Positions 47,041 through 58,948 of a DNA stretch of 64,000 nucleotides are shown piece by piece. Below the pieces are notes generated by a model that ran no database searches, had not been told where the DNA came from, and saw only the letters and a program-made list of their open reading frames with translations. The translations under genes and the position numbers were made by a program. Each line of letters opens with the position of its first letter. The stretch's first letter is position 1. The stretch lies in contig JAJEKV010000181.1 of the NCBI GenBank assembly GCA_021234155.1, forward strand, positions 560,001-624,000. Reading direction: 5' to 3'. The DNA is from Isoetes taiwanensis (Eukaryota > Streptophyta > Lycopodiopsida > Isoetales > Isoetaceae).

Positions 47041-47111
47041 GGGCCCAGAAATTAGGGTTAGGGAGTGCCCGCCACCTTTAAAAAATATATATATATTTCT
47101 TATCACTCATC

Positions 47112-47280
47112 TACCAACATGTTGGTAGAGATTGATCTCGGCCGTTCATCTATGAGATGGACGGTCGAGACGGTGACACCTCGTAACTATGTTATATGAG
47201 TGTCTCAAATGTTGGTAGAGATTGATCTCTGCCGTCCATCTCATGGACGGTGCAGACGGTGACACCTCGAATCACCCCAA
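47112..47280. repeat. ~90 bp tandem duplication with ATGTTGGTAGAGATTGATCT
   Basis: ATGTTGGTAGAGATTGATCTC and GACGGTGACACCTCG occur in order at 47117-47185 and again at 47209-47272. Confidence 0.85.
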
Positions 47281-47366
47281 GCAGCCCCCTGATTTGGGGC
47301 TTTTAATCTCGACCATCCATCTCGGATTTGGACGGCCCACAACAAAAGCCCCAATTCGATTTCTCC

Positions 47367-47504
47367 ATGGAATTCGACGATGGCGCCCCTGTGGCTTTCC
47401 TTGGGATTCAGTCGATTGGAGCAGCAATGGTGACGGAGGAGGTAGATCCTTTTCTGCCGCTGTTACAAATCCGTCCGATCGATCCGCTCCTCTGGCCAAG
47501 TTAA
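47367..47504 (+). other. Possible short first exon (45 codons)
   Basis: The ATG at 47367 opens MEFDDGAPVAFLGIQSIGAA and closes with a TAA at 47502; a GTTAAG donor-like site overlaps the end. The local base composition shifts to GC-rich here. No family is recognised and there is no downstream exon that I can join with confidence. Confidence 0.3.
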
Positions 47505-50020
47505 GGTTGGGATCTTGTGTTTTGTCAAAAATCCGTCTGGCCATTGTGAATATCCAGGCCGAATTGACAGGGTTTTTTTCAGCGTTTATATCATGTTCTT
47601 TATTAGGCCATACACGATTTTGTCCAGCTTTCTGGTATTGTTAGTTTGATTTTTGATGTCTCTGTCCGAGACCTGCTTTTACCTTGAAACAAGCAGAGAA
47701 ATTCCGATTTAGAGCAAGATCTCCACTTCTAACTCAAATCTTCATGCTCTAAAGTAGCCGAAAAGCCATAGGCTAGCATTTCGGCATGAATATTAGCGGC
47801 TGGAGCTGCAAAAATTTTGCTGAAGATCTGTGCCTGGTAAGCAAATTCTGTTATGATTTAATATTTGCCTGAAGCAGACTTGATTGCGGTTGTCGTTCAG
47901 CTTTTCAGAAGATTTTTGAAAGGGATGCATCCTCGAGACAGCCTATTGTCATATGCATATCTGCATGGTTTGTTGTTTCCCTTGAAGCAGACTAGCATTT
48001 CCAAGAAAGCCTTTGGAGTGCATTCTTTCCATGGAAAACATAGAATCTACCGTTCTAGCTCCTTTTTCTTTTTAATTTATAGGTCAATAGCATTGGTATA
48101 ACTATGTGGAATGTAAATTTTGCAGGTTCGTATGGAGTTTGGAAGCAAAATATTTTTACACATGGCAATTGGGTGTTTCTTCATGGCACGGTGATCTTTT
48201 AAGCATTTGCATTTGACAAGGTTAGTTGTGGCATTGATTATACTTTTGATGTCATCCACTTATTATAACTAGTTAAATGTATTACTGTAGATTATCGTTA
48301 ACTGATGCTAAAACTATTACAGAATAGTGAACAATTTAAAACTCCTGGCCCCAAAATATAAGGATACCAAGCTTGTGATGATTGATGCAGAGTTGTGTGC
48401 ACTGTCTGAACCTTTATAGATTGAATGCATAATCAATTTTTTGTTAGGTGTTACAATAATTGTTTTTATCATGTTGTGAATGCAGAAATGCCCATGCGAG
48501 CGTAGATGGTACATTAAGACAGCATGATTTGAGAGAGGGTGTGCTTTGTGGTACCAATCACCAGGACCGTCGTAACATTTTGGTAAGCTGAGAAGAAAGT
48601 TGATTACAATTACATTATGATAAAGGACTCCTCCTCTAGAGATACGAATTAGCACGAATCGAGAACAAGAGATACTGGCTAGGAATAATTTCCAACAGTG
48701 TTCTTTGTGGCATGTCATAAAATATTTAACAGGACGTTATTATCTGTTCAATGAATTGTTGTTTGCAAGTTGTTCTCAACTAACATGAAGCTTCTTTAAT
48801 GGCAGCTTGATTTACAAAGTGGCGCTAAATGATCCTTGTGAGATATGCCACGTCACTGCCTTTCTTTGAAAACCTGTGCAATAAGCCCAACACGTCCACA
48901 CCATTTACTCGTTGGGGGAAGGTAGTATCTAGAGTTAGTTTACTAGGAACTCTGAGCTAAGTCTGGCTGTTATGATTCACAGTGATGCATTTGCTCGGTT
49001 ATATGATCGTCGTATGATTCCTCCTCCTACATGATCTTCGGAACATTCAAAACCTCCTCCATGTATGTCCTATTTTTGCCCAGCTCATCTCTCTGATTAT
49101 GTAAGCCGTGCTTTGTTGTTATTTAATCTGGCAATTGATTTCTAATCCTCTAATAACAAATATGATGTTGCTTTTAAGTTATAGTGGGGAACATGTTTAT
49201 CCTATGGATGTTGCAAACAGTAAGTTTAAGCAACTATGGTGTCTAATCGTAAGTGTATACATTAACTAACTAGTGATCATAAGAACAAATTCTGTGCTGG
49301 TCCACAGCTTTATTTGGGCCACATATTATTATCCATTATTGCAAATACTTTTTAAGTTCTTGAAGACCTTGGTCTGCACTTCTTTTCTCTAATATTGGCT
49401 TCCTTTAGAAGTTGCCTTCTACGCTGGCAAAAGCAACCATTCTGATCGCGTGTGTGGATTTGATGGGTACATTGAAACAGAAACCTATGTAGTGGGGCAT
49501 AACTTTAGAATGAGAATGAGAATGAGATCTAAATGCTCCAAAATGTTTCTGCAAACTGCTCCTTGATGATTTCATCATGATATGGTAAGTCAACTGTGCA
49601 CTTAGTCAGCAGGATCGTCACCTCTAGTTCACTCTGATAGATGCTTTTGACAGCCTGCTAGAATCCTATTTGGTAATCTTGCCATGCATTATATGAGCTT
49701 GACTGTTTTCACCTGTTTTCACCTTTTAACTTTTGTTGTTTTATGTAGAATATTTTAGAAGGTTAGATGATCTTAATCTCTATACTGTTTAATACCGTTT
49801 ATGATGATGGGTTTTGTTGCATCTTTAACTTGCAGATCAATGAAGGAGACTTCAAGTAAATTGGCCTATGCTTATCAATATGTTGGTTGTGACTCTTTCC
49901 ACTTGCAACATGTTCGGGTATCCACCTCGAGATAATCTACAAATCCGGTGAGCACATTGGACATTAATTCTAAATTTAGTACTAATTTCAGGTTTTACCC
50001 ATTCGATTTAGATTTGGAGC
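47505..50020 (+). other. Intron-like region with possible small exons
   Basis: Acceptor/donor-like pairs bound short frames, for example 48487-48582 (TGCAG, then NAHASVDGTLRQHDLREGVL, then GTAAGC) and 48126-48220. The frames are short and unlinked. It could be a decayed spliced gene or a non-coding transcript. Confidence 0.25.
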
Positions 50021-53000
50021 AGAATGTTTGCAAATAGATGTGCACAGATTAGAAGGCAGAGCTTGCATAAAATGCCATTTTGCAACTGTATAGCTGGTAC
50101 ATGCGGGTTTACTCTAGGTACAATATTTGCCTTTTATCTTTTGTTACGGATAGGTTTTTGCTCTTCTTTCTCTCACATTTGTGTATGTTCTTTGAATTTC
50201 CTCACGTTGGTACCATTTGGCAACTCGTGGTACCATATGGCATGGTGCAGGAAGCTTTTGTACTACCAAGTGGTATTAGTCTGCATGTTGACTAGACTTT
50301 CTACAAATGTATCACAGGTTTAGATGCACTAACATTTCTGCATTTTATGAAATTTAAGTTATGAAATTCATCTTTCAATTTACAGGTGCTTTTGGCATTC
50401 TATTTAATTGATGATTTACGAATGGGATTGTCAGTAAAGGCAATTGTAAGCTATGCGTTTATCAGTTTATCACGAGGAATCATGTGTTTAATTTGCTTTA
50501 TCTGTAAATTGAAGATGTGTGTGAAGATGTAGGTTCTTGCGATAATATATGTCTCCAGCTTTGCTGGCTCTTTATGGCGACCATGATATATGTATTTTTT
50601 CACTGGAGGTGCAGCACTTTGGATATTGTCAGGCACTGCAATATATTATCTGCATTAGGGCTTTGGAAACGCCCTAATGCTGGTACTTATTTTCACTTCT
50701 GGATTCATCCACTGTAATGACAGATATGGATAGGAAAGATATCCATTTGTTTGAACCATTGTTACCTTGCAAGCATAGCAATGACAACTTTGATGAAGTT
50801 GTCAACTAGAAAAGCGGGGAGCGCATTTTATGGTACAATTCAGACATTCGACGCATATTGCCTCATAGTCTTGGCTGTGACTGAATCAACGTCCGGTTGC
50901 TTCTGCACATAATGCCATGGTCATGGTCATGGTCGTGTAGTTGAATTACCAATGCCAACTATAAGTACAAGGTCCAAAAAGCAGAGCATAGTTTGTTTTT
51001 TATTACCATGAAACAACCATATGGCTGTGAATTAAGTCTATAGGCATGTTGCTGCCTGATCCATGGTTATGGCTGTGAATTAAGTCTAGAGGCATGTTGC
51101 TGCCTGATCTATGGATGTCGCTCATGTACCATATGATCACATTTCAAAATTATTGTTAGTGAAAAATTGAATCAACATGAGAAGCACACAGCGCACCAAA
51201 GTTGTCCTATGGTCATAGTTGTGCTATGGTTATAGTATTGCAATGTTGTAGCTATAGGTCTAACTTCTGGAATGATGGGTATTGATGAGGAGTAATTAAA
51301 AAAGGGCTTGATGTTTTTAAGCTATGTCCCATGAAGACAACCCAACCTAACCCCAAGAACCTTCCCAACTCTTTTGTAATCATGCAATGGTCCTAAAAGG
51401 CTATGCTATGCATTATACCTCCTTCCTTTTTTAGAGTTCCAAGTAGGTCCGTCCTTTTCTAAAATTTTAGGCTGGTTGTAGGGGGTAGTTTCAGTTTAGT
51501 GCAAGAATGATTTTCTTATAAGGGCATGTTCTTTAATCTTTTGATTGCTATAATTATTTGATGATGCTATATTGCATATTCTAAAGGCATTGATTGTGTT
51601 GCAAGTTAAGCTTTGTTGCCACAGTGATAAATAGTGCCCCATTTTTAGATATGCAATTACTTTTTGAGTGTGCATGTGGAAAAAACTTACACATTTGAAT
51701 TTGGTTAGGGTGTTTGATGCTCAATGGTTGATGTACTTTGTAGACACATGCCAAAGGTCTCTATTCAAAAGCAACCTCGGCTTTATGCAGAATGCGTCAG
51801 GTTGGATTTTCAGCTAATGTGCGCAACTTTAACCAGCTTATGGAAGCCGACACGAAGGGCATCTTTTCATTATGTTCTCTGCTTACAGATTTCCAGGAGG
51901 AAATGATGTTATAGAATTGCTCATGTCTGCAAAGAAGCGTGCATCCAAAGTTGAAATTGATGTTATGATATTTGGCCTTTGCTACAATTTCGTGTTTTGC
52001 GCTAAGTTTTAACCCAATCTGCTATTTAATATATATTATTTGCTTTGGGACTTTGTTCAAAATGATTGAATAGTGTGTAAGGTGGTTTTAAATCATGGCA
52101 AAACGAAAAAATTTCAGCGAAACATATGTTGCTATTCTCTCGCATCTGTAAATTATCGTCTAAATTGGTTTGAACAGGCAATTTTTGCAAACACACAGAC
52201 CTTAGTGCTTATAAAAGCTAAATACTTGTGCTGATCATAGTTTTAGTCAACTTTGATGTTGCATTCTAGCATAAAGAAGCAAGGGTTTTTTCTTTTTTTT
52301 TTCCTTCTTTTTTTTTCTTGTGATTATATAAAATATGAATGCTTGCGCAAATAATAGTTTTGTCAACTTCAATGTTGCATTCTGGCATATGGGTGATGAT
52401 AGGAACTTTTGAGTTCAGCAATTACTAGAAGTTGACTAAGAGTTTGACTTGAGGTTTGATTGGTGTTTGGTCGAGGAGGTTTGATTGGGTTTTAGATGAA
52501 GGAGTTGACTGAAGTTGACTCGAAGGCAATAGACACCGTATCAAGCTGTATATCGAGCCTGACCGATGCCTGCCATACAACTGGATATATAGATTTGGAT
52601 ATCAAATATACAGGGCAAAAGATGTTGACAATCTTGAAAATTCATTCTAGGGCACATATGCTCTCTTCAAATGAAAGGATGTGCCACTTATAGCAACATC
52701 ATATCTCACACACGCCCACGCAACTACAATATCAATGTTGCTACATAATATAGAGCTCATTCAAAAAATTAGATGTGAAATGACCAGGTTCTTGCTTTGG
52801 TATACTCTCCTTAAAGTCAAGATTTCAAAATTCTTAATTGCAAATAAAGTTGAATTGCACTAGAAACAATAGTAGGTTTTCCAACGAAGAGTTTGACCGG
52901 TGTTTGACTAAAAAATTTGACTAAGAGTTTAACCTATGTCTGAAGGAGCATTTAATGAAGAATGTTATTGGTTTTACTATAGGTATTTTGAAGATTCTTC

Positions 53001-53464
53001 ATTTTTCCGACCTTCAATGCAAAAGGAAGTGAAGGAACACAACTAGGTGTTTTGTCTTGCATATCTTGAAATAATAATATCAATTGGACCATAAATGCCA
53101 ATCGGAATTCGTGATTTTCCATGGAACCTTAGGGGATCTTATGGGATTCTAAGGAGGTTATATAAGGATTGCAAAATCCTTTTAAAATGTTAGGAAATCT
53201 AGGGTAATGTTCATATAATCTTTCAGAATCTAGGGCAATTATTATGGAATCTTAAGAAATATAGCTGATCTTCATATAGAATCTTATTCTCGAACTAGAC
53301 ACCATATGGACTCTGTGTCTTAAGCTCGAATTGGCACTTGTTATTGGGTTTACAATGTATTTAAAAGACCCCAGCTTTATATGCAATGCCTATTACATAA
53401 TGAGCTGAACAAGATGAATTTAATGTCATTGTTATCTTAACAGCTTATGACAAGCAATCCATTC
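50021..53464. other. AT-rich spacer with local duplications
   Basis: No gene recognised. A ~46 bp duplication (GGCTGTGAATTAAGTCTA to GGCATGTTGCTGCCTGAT) lies at 51029-51115. A diverged ~100 bp duplication around CAATGTTGCATTCTGGCAT / TGATGTTGCATTCTAGCAT lies at 52240-52400. TTGACT/TTGACC words recur at 52430-52530 and 52890-52945. Confidence 0.5.
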
Positions 53465-54680
53465 TTGTTAGCAATCAGCCAATTGAAGTAAGAAATTTTG
53501 GGAGCACAATAAGAGTTCCATACATTCCTAAAAAGATTCTTTTCCACCTGCTCATTTATATACCAATATTTAGCTGCTTTGGAAGATTGATTGGATCTGG
53601 ACAAGAAAGCATAAATTCTGGACACTTTGTAAATATTATGGTTGTTCAAAAACCAGTCATTTTCAGGAATAGGATTGGCATCAATATCTCTATTGACTAA
53701 TTTATTAACAATATGCTTATAAAGTAATCTATCAGTACTTGTGCCCCTGATCAGAGCTTTAAGCCTGGTCCAAGAGATCCATCTGCCATTAGACCAAAGG
53801 TCTCCTATATAACAAATGTTATTGAGTCTCCATTTCTTATAAATCTGTGGATGAATAATAGCCAAAGGGATGCCATCTCTTTTCGATAAACCTGAATTCC
53901 AGAAAATATTCATTCTATGGTGGGCCTGGTCAATGGTAGAGTATGAAAATGCTTTGGAAGCATAATTCCAAGCCATCAAAAGATTTCTCATCAAAGGAGA
54001 AGTATTTGGTGCAGGTTTGACATCAGAAAAGGCTGAGTGAGGTAGATGATGGTCAATTGTAGGGTGACCCTTGATAAAACTTTTGGATAGCCAAGAATTA
54101 ATAAAATCGATAGCAACATTTTTCCTTTGGAAAAGGGCTTTCCAAACATACTTACCACCTAGAGCATAAGCTTGAAGTCTCGTGATTCTTACACCCCGGA
54201 CCACTGCAGATTTTTTCTTTGTAACATAATCCCGTTAACAAGATGCTTCTTGCCCCATATAAAATTTCTAATGATTCTCTCAATTTGTTGATATATGCAT
54301 TTAGGAGCAATGAGGGCAGAAGAGAAATAGACATGTGAGCTGGCAATAACAGTAGAGGCAATAATGGATCTGCCAGCAAGAGAGAGGCAACTGCCATAAT
54401 TGTTAAGCTTTTTTCTGATCTTATCAACAATTGGGCTCCAGAGAGATTTAATGCTGATATCCAGACCTAAGGGCATACCTAGCAACTTAGTAACTTGATT
54501 TGCAGAGATACATTTAATCCCAGAAATAAATGCTTGGTTAGAGGCCCCAATAATAGCAGATTTATGAGTGTTCAAGTGGATCCCAGAGGCATGACCAAAA
54601 TTTTGAATGATATTCAAGAAGAACTCTATATTTCTATCATCATTCTGCAAAAAAGAGAATGAGTCATCTGCCAGTTGGGG
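53465..54680 (-). mobile_element. Inverted internal fragment of LINE-A ORF2
   Basis: The minus strand is nearly identical to plus 61066-62281 (RT C-terminal part through the thumb and connection region) but in inverted orientation. It begins at ADDSFSFLQNDDRNIEFFLN and ends at ISYFNWLIANK, so both ends are cut inside ORF2 and neither a poly-A tail nor a 5' end is present. It retains two bases that LINE-A has lost (GASNQAF is open here), but has its own frameshift near 54200. It is an internal fragment, not an independent 5'-truncated insertion. Confidence 0.93.
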
Positions 54681-55001
54681 ATCTAACATTTTGTCTTCAA
54701 GATTTCTGGTAAACAAGAATTGCTGGTTTCTTTGTGCTTAGAGCTGCTTCTTGGCGGTCTTTTTGGTTCTTGCAAGTACCACTAACGTGGTCTTTTTGCT
54801 CTAATGCGGAAGCACTATGACTCTTTATAATTTTGGAAGGATCTGGCACAGCAGTTTCCTCTATTATTATTTTAGATCACACCGAAATTGCACAGTAGCT
54901 TATAAGGTGGAGCAAAATTTTGTGCAAGGCTATTAAGAAAAGCAGATTTAGGTTGTAAAGTTTGCTGGCAGTTCATATCTTAAGTCCAGTTTTAAGGTCG
55001 G

Positions 55002-55382
55002 ATGGAAGAACCCTTTCCTTTCTCTTCTTCTCTCTTGCTGGTGGAGAGGTATAGAGCTGATTCTTGGAAAGAACAGAGTATATTATCCAATTTCTACAGG
55101 TTGTTTACAAGAAATGAGATTAATTTAGAGAGCCGAGCTAGGGATTTATTTGTGTACAGGAAGAAGCCTTCACATCATAAACCAGACTTTAGGGAGGAGT
55201 CTTGGTGGTTGGGCTATGTGTCTAACCAATTCAGGCTGACTGTTTCACATCCCGACAATGCAGCATCTAAAGCAACCTCACAGATTGTTGATTTACTTGC
55301 AGTTTTGGTCTTCTTGGAAGCAATGGTTGCTTCCCTGAGCAGAGTGGCAGCTTCTCAATATGAGGAGCGCCTATTTTCTTGA
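55002..55382 (+). CDS. Small ORF in LINE-A leader, unknown
   Basis: A 126-codon frame begins MEEPFPFSSSLLLVERYRAD. It lies about 1 kb before ORF1. The function is unknown: it may be an ORF0-like peptide of the element, a remnant of an older neighbour, or chance. It contains FRLTVSHPDNAASKATSQIV and no motif that I recognise. Confidence 0.3.
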   Translation: MEEPFPFSSSLLLVERYRADSWKEQSILSNFYRLFTRNEINLESRARDLFVYRKKPSHHKPDFREESWWLGYVSNQFRLTVSHPDNAASKATSQIVDLLAVLVFLEAMVASLSRVAASQYEERLFS

Positions 55383-55531
55383 ATTTTCGGTTATGTTAGT
55401 TATTTTCCACTTCTTGGAAAAAAACAGGAGGGAACGTGATCAGCTTCCCTGATCTGAGTAGCTTCCGAGGCTAATTCAGCTAGCCTTGTAGAAGGCTAGC
55501 CACAATCAGCAAGTTTCTACATCAATTTTGA

Positions 55532-55873
55532 ATGGAGTGCAAGATTTTTACAATAATTCAGGACAATTCTCGGCTATCATGTGGATTTCTTAAGGGAGAA
55601 ACCTCGGACCTTTGGAAAAAACTTATAATTGAGCAGATCTTTCCTGAATATCTCTTTCAAAAGGAATATAGCTTTGTCCCCAGCTGTGAAGAGTTTGAAG
55701 TGGAGATCACTCAAGCCTGGTTAGAAGAATTCACTGGAAAGAAGAATTCGGCTGCTACAGGAATCTTTCAAGTTTACAATAGGGAAAACTCCAGCAAAAT
55801 TATTGTCAAGGTCTTCAGTGATCCAGTATCAGGCGAATTAGAAGAGGCAGATCTTCAAATTGATTCTCAATAG
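55532..55873 (+). CDS. Small ORF in LINE-A leader, unknown
   Basis: A 113-codon frame runs from MECKIFTIIQDNSRLSCGFL to ELEEADLQIDSQ. It ends 170 bp before ORF1. Composition is natural and acidic at the C-terminus. Frames in the 5' part of plant LINEs vary between families, so I cannot say whether it is translated. Confidence 0.35.
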   Translation: MECKIFTIIQDNSRLSCGFLKGETSDLWKKLIIEQIFPEYLFQKEYSFVPSCEEFEVEITQAWLEEFTGKKNSAATGIFQVYNRENSSKIIVKVFSDPVSGELEEADLQIDSQ

Positions 55874-56043
55874 ATTGATCTCTGTTACAAATATTTGAAT
55901 TTCGTGGTTCTAAAATGGTTTCCTGTTCTTTTAATTGCTTTTTAATTAGATTGCCATTAATTCTTCTCTTTCATTCTCCCTTGTTCATGCCTCAAACCTG
56001 CTCTGCTTTTTCCACCTGATTTTGTCCAATCTTTTGTTCCAAA

Positions 56044-58912
56044 ATGTTACCAAATTCTAAAACCCTAAACAAAGATTTATTAACTTTCTTGCACAACTTC
56101 CTGCGTCTCCCTCCTTCCAGTCAAGGCGATCTTCTTCTCCAGTTAAGTCTCATTCATAAAAATCCCTCTGCTTTCATTAAGTTTGGTGATTTTGCTGACC
56201 CAAACATGTTTCATAAAGAAATGCATCATATGACCAGAGATGTGCCGGAATGGGACAATTTGTCCAAAGATCCTGGGCTACATGGTGATCCGGTTCTCAA
56301 TGCCAACGGAGTGCCCCTGCCTTATGGAAACATCCGACCAATTCAAGAAACACACTCTGATCAGCAGCTGGCTGCAAATTTCGATCATCTGCAATATCAA
56401 ACCCAGCCAAATTTACAGCTCTTCAAAGGTATTCATCTAAATCATGCCTCTATAGCTGAAAAAATAAAAACTCTATCTGCTTCTGCTATCATTGTTTCAG
56501 TTGATAGAGTTGGAGTCAAAATTGAAAAGCTTTGGGACCACATGTTGAGACTTAATAAATCCATCACTATCAACTCAGTCTACTGGCTGAGATACCCCTA
56601 CATCATGGTTGAATGTGGAAATTCGAGGTCTGCCAACTACTTGCTTAAGCTTGGCAGATCAACCTTTGATACCTTTCAACTCTCCTTTCTAAAATGGTAT
56701 CCCAAACTTCCTATTGATGAATATGATAAATTCTTCATAGCCTCAGTCTCCATGACTGATCTCAGTCCAATCTATTGGGAGGAAGAGTGCTTCTCAGCAA
56801 TTTTTAATACCTTTGGAAAATATATTTGCACTGAATATTGTCCCTATAAACCTCCAAAGTGCTATATCCAGCTAAATATCTCTGAGCCTGTTCCTACATC
56901 TGTGCCTATCTATGATTTTTATGGCAATTTAATTAAAATTCAACTAAGCTGGGTAGGTTTACCTATTTATTGCCATGAATGCAAATGTAGGCATTTTTTT
57001 GGTTCTATTTGCCAAAAAAAACCTATAACTGGTCAGCAGAATGATTATCATGGTGAATGTTCAGCAATGGATTCAAGGCTACCTCCTAAAGGGGGTTCTA
57101 GTCAGCATTCCTACTATCAAGTGAATAACATTAAGCAGGTTCAGCAAGGAAATGATGAGGAACATAATATTCCCAGGGAACAAAATTATAGTGCAGAAAA
57201 TGGCCCCAATATGCAAGCAGCTCCTCTGTGGGAAAGAGTAAATGGAAGTAAGAGAAGGATACAGAAAAAAAAAGGATGCCAAACAAGCTCAACTCAATCT
57301 GCAAGTGAACAAATCTGGCAACCCAATTCTTCAAAAAGGAAATCTCACTGGAAGAGATAACTCAGTAAAGGTCATAAACAAAGGTTTGGAATTTGTTAGC
57401 TTTAAGAATGACTCTTATATGACAAGCAAACATATGCAAGCTCAGGGCAAGAATCTCCCAAATAATGACACTGATAGTCATTTGAAGGGAAAGTTGAAGG
57501 GGAAAGAACTTATGTATGGAAATCAACAGTATAAAGAACAGGCTCAAATCAATCTTGCTAATACATTGCAAGATATAATGGATAACTCTAAAAGAACTAT
57601 ATCTTTTAGAAAAGTTGCTGCCCAGCAACTAAAGATAAATATTCAATCACAGCTGGCTAAGCCAAGAGACAAGCAGACAGAACCTCTCAAAATGAGCTCA
57701 AAAGCCAGGATCTTCATCGATAATTCAAAGGATATTCCTGAACATGAAAACAACAGGAACATTAATGTCAACATAACCAGAGCTGACATTAAGACAGGGA
57801 ATGGGGAATTATTACTTATGGAGAATAAGGAAAACTTTGCTGACTCAAAAAACACTATTTCAGCAAACAAGAATGGTGAGCAGCATCAACATCATGGCAA
57901 AGGAGAATCCTCTCATTCTATAGAGAATAAGGATCCTGAAGTTCCTTTCCATCAAATTGAACATGATGAAAGGGAGGAAATAGATAACAATGCAACAGAT
58001 TCTGGAATTATCTGTCAAAATAAATTTCAGGTACTTGCTGATCTTGCTAATGAATTTTCTGCAGATTCTCTTGAGCCATCAATTGTACCTGACTCCATTT
58101 CTCCACAAGCGACTCCATTATGCTCTTCTGTTGTCCCCACACAATGTCTGTTATCTGGAAATCCTATTACCAGTCCTCAAAATCCTGATCCCGACACCAA
58201 CAAATATGACTGCCATACACATCATGTCGACCTCATTGATCTTTCTGAACCAATAGACCATCAAAATAGACATCCCCTCCTGACTCCAAATCAATTGACT
58301 GAGATCGATCAGACTGTTGCTAAGCAATTGCATGATTTACATGTGGAATTAAATGTGGTACAGAATGATCATATAGATAGACAGGAAATTACAGCATGTC
58401 AGAATTCTGAGATGGTACTGCCAGCACAGTCAGTGGGAGATAGCATAACAAGTCTGGAGACCTTAGGGGATGTAGATGCAGAAGCAGCAGTGCAAACCAA
58501 GCTCACACAATTATGTGGATCTTCCCCTACCAGGCAAGTTCTTTCCATTGTTAATGATAATAATATTAATAAATTAAATATCTCTGATTCAATTACTTTG
58601 ACTCCTATTCCTAAGAATAATATTTCTTTAGTAGAGTCAAATATGGACTGTTGTAATTCCAAATTCTGGGCCTGCTCCCATGACTCTCATCTTGATCCTG
58701 AATCTCAAGATAAGGAAAATAACTCTTCAGATCATCTCTGGGAGGATGATAGATTCCTCTCAAACTCTTCCTCAGCTGATGATTTAAAAAAGACTTCTGC
58801 TTTCATTGGCAAGTCCACTAAGAAAATCTCTAAGACTTATGCCTCTCCTGCCTTAAACACCAGGCTCCAATCAAAGAAAAACACAAGGAGCAGAAAAAAG
58901 AGCTCCCATTAA
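56044..58912 (+). pseudogene. LINE-A ORF1 (RNA-binding, zinc knuckle), one frameshift
   Basis: ORF1 proteins of plant L1-type elements bind their own RNA to form the transposition particle. 56044-57360 contains a DUF4283-like fold region (IKTLSASAIIVSVDRVGVKI to MTDLSPIYWEEECFSAIF, residues about 140-250) followed by LPIYCHECKCRHFFGSIC, a CX2CX3HX5C zinc knuckle at residues about 310-323. At a nine-A run (57265-57273) the frame shifts; the other frame stays open from there to 58912 as a long hydrophilic tail ending in basic RSRKKSSH. One extra A (or a two-base loss) in the run explains the break. ORF2 starts 36 bp after the stop in the same frame as the tail. Confidence 0.88.
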
Positions 58913-58948
58913 TTTATCTTCTCTTACTTGCTCTCCCTTCTCTTTCCA

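Noticed and set aside
53465-54680. Independent 5'-truncated LINE insertion
   Set aside because: It has no poly-A tail or 3' end; both borders fall inside ORF2, so it is an internal inverted fragment.
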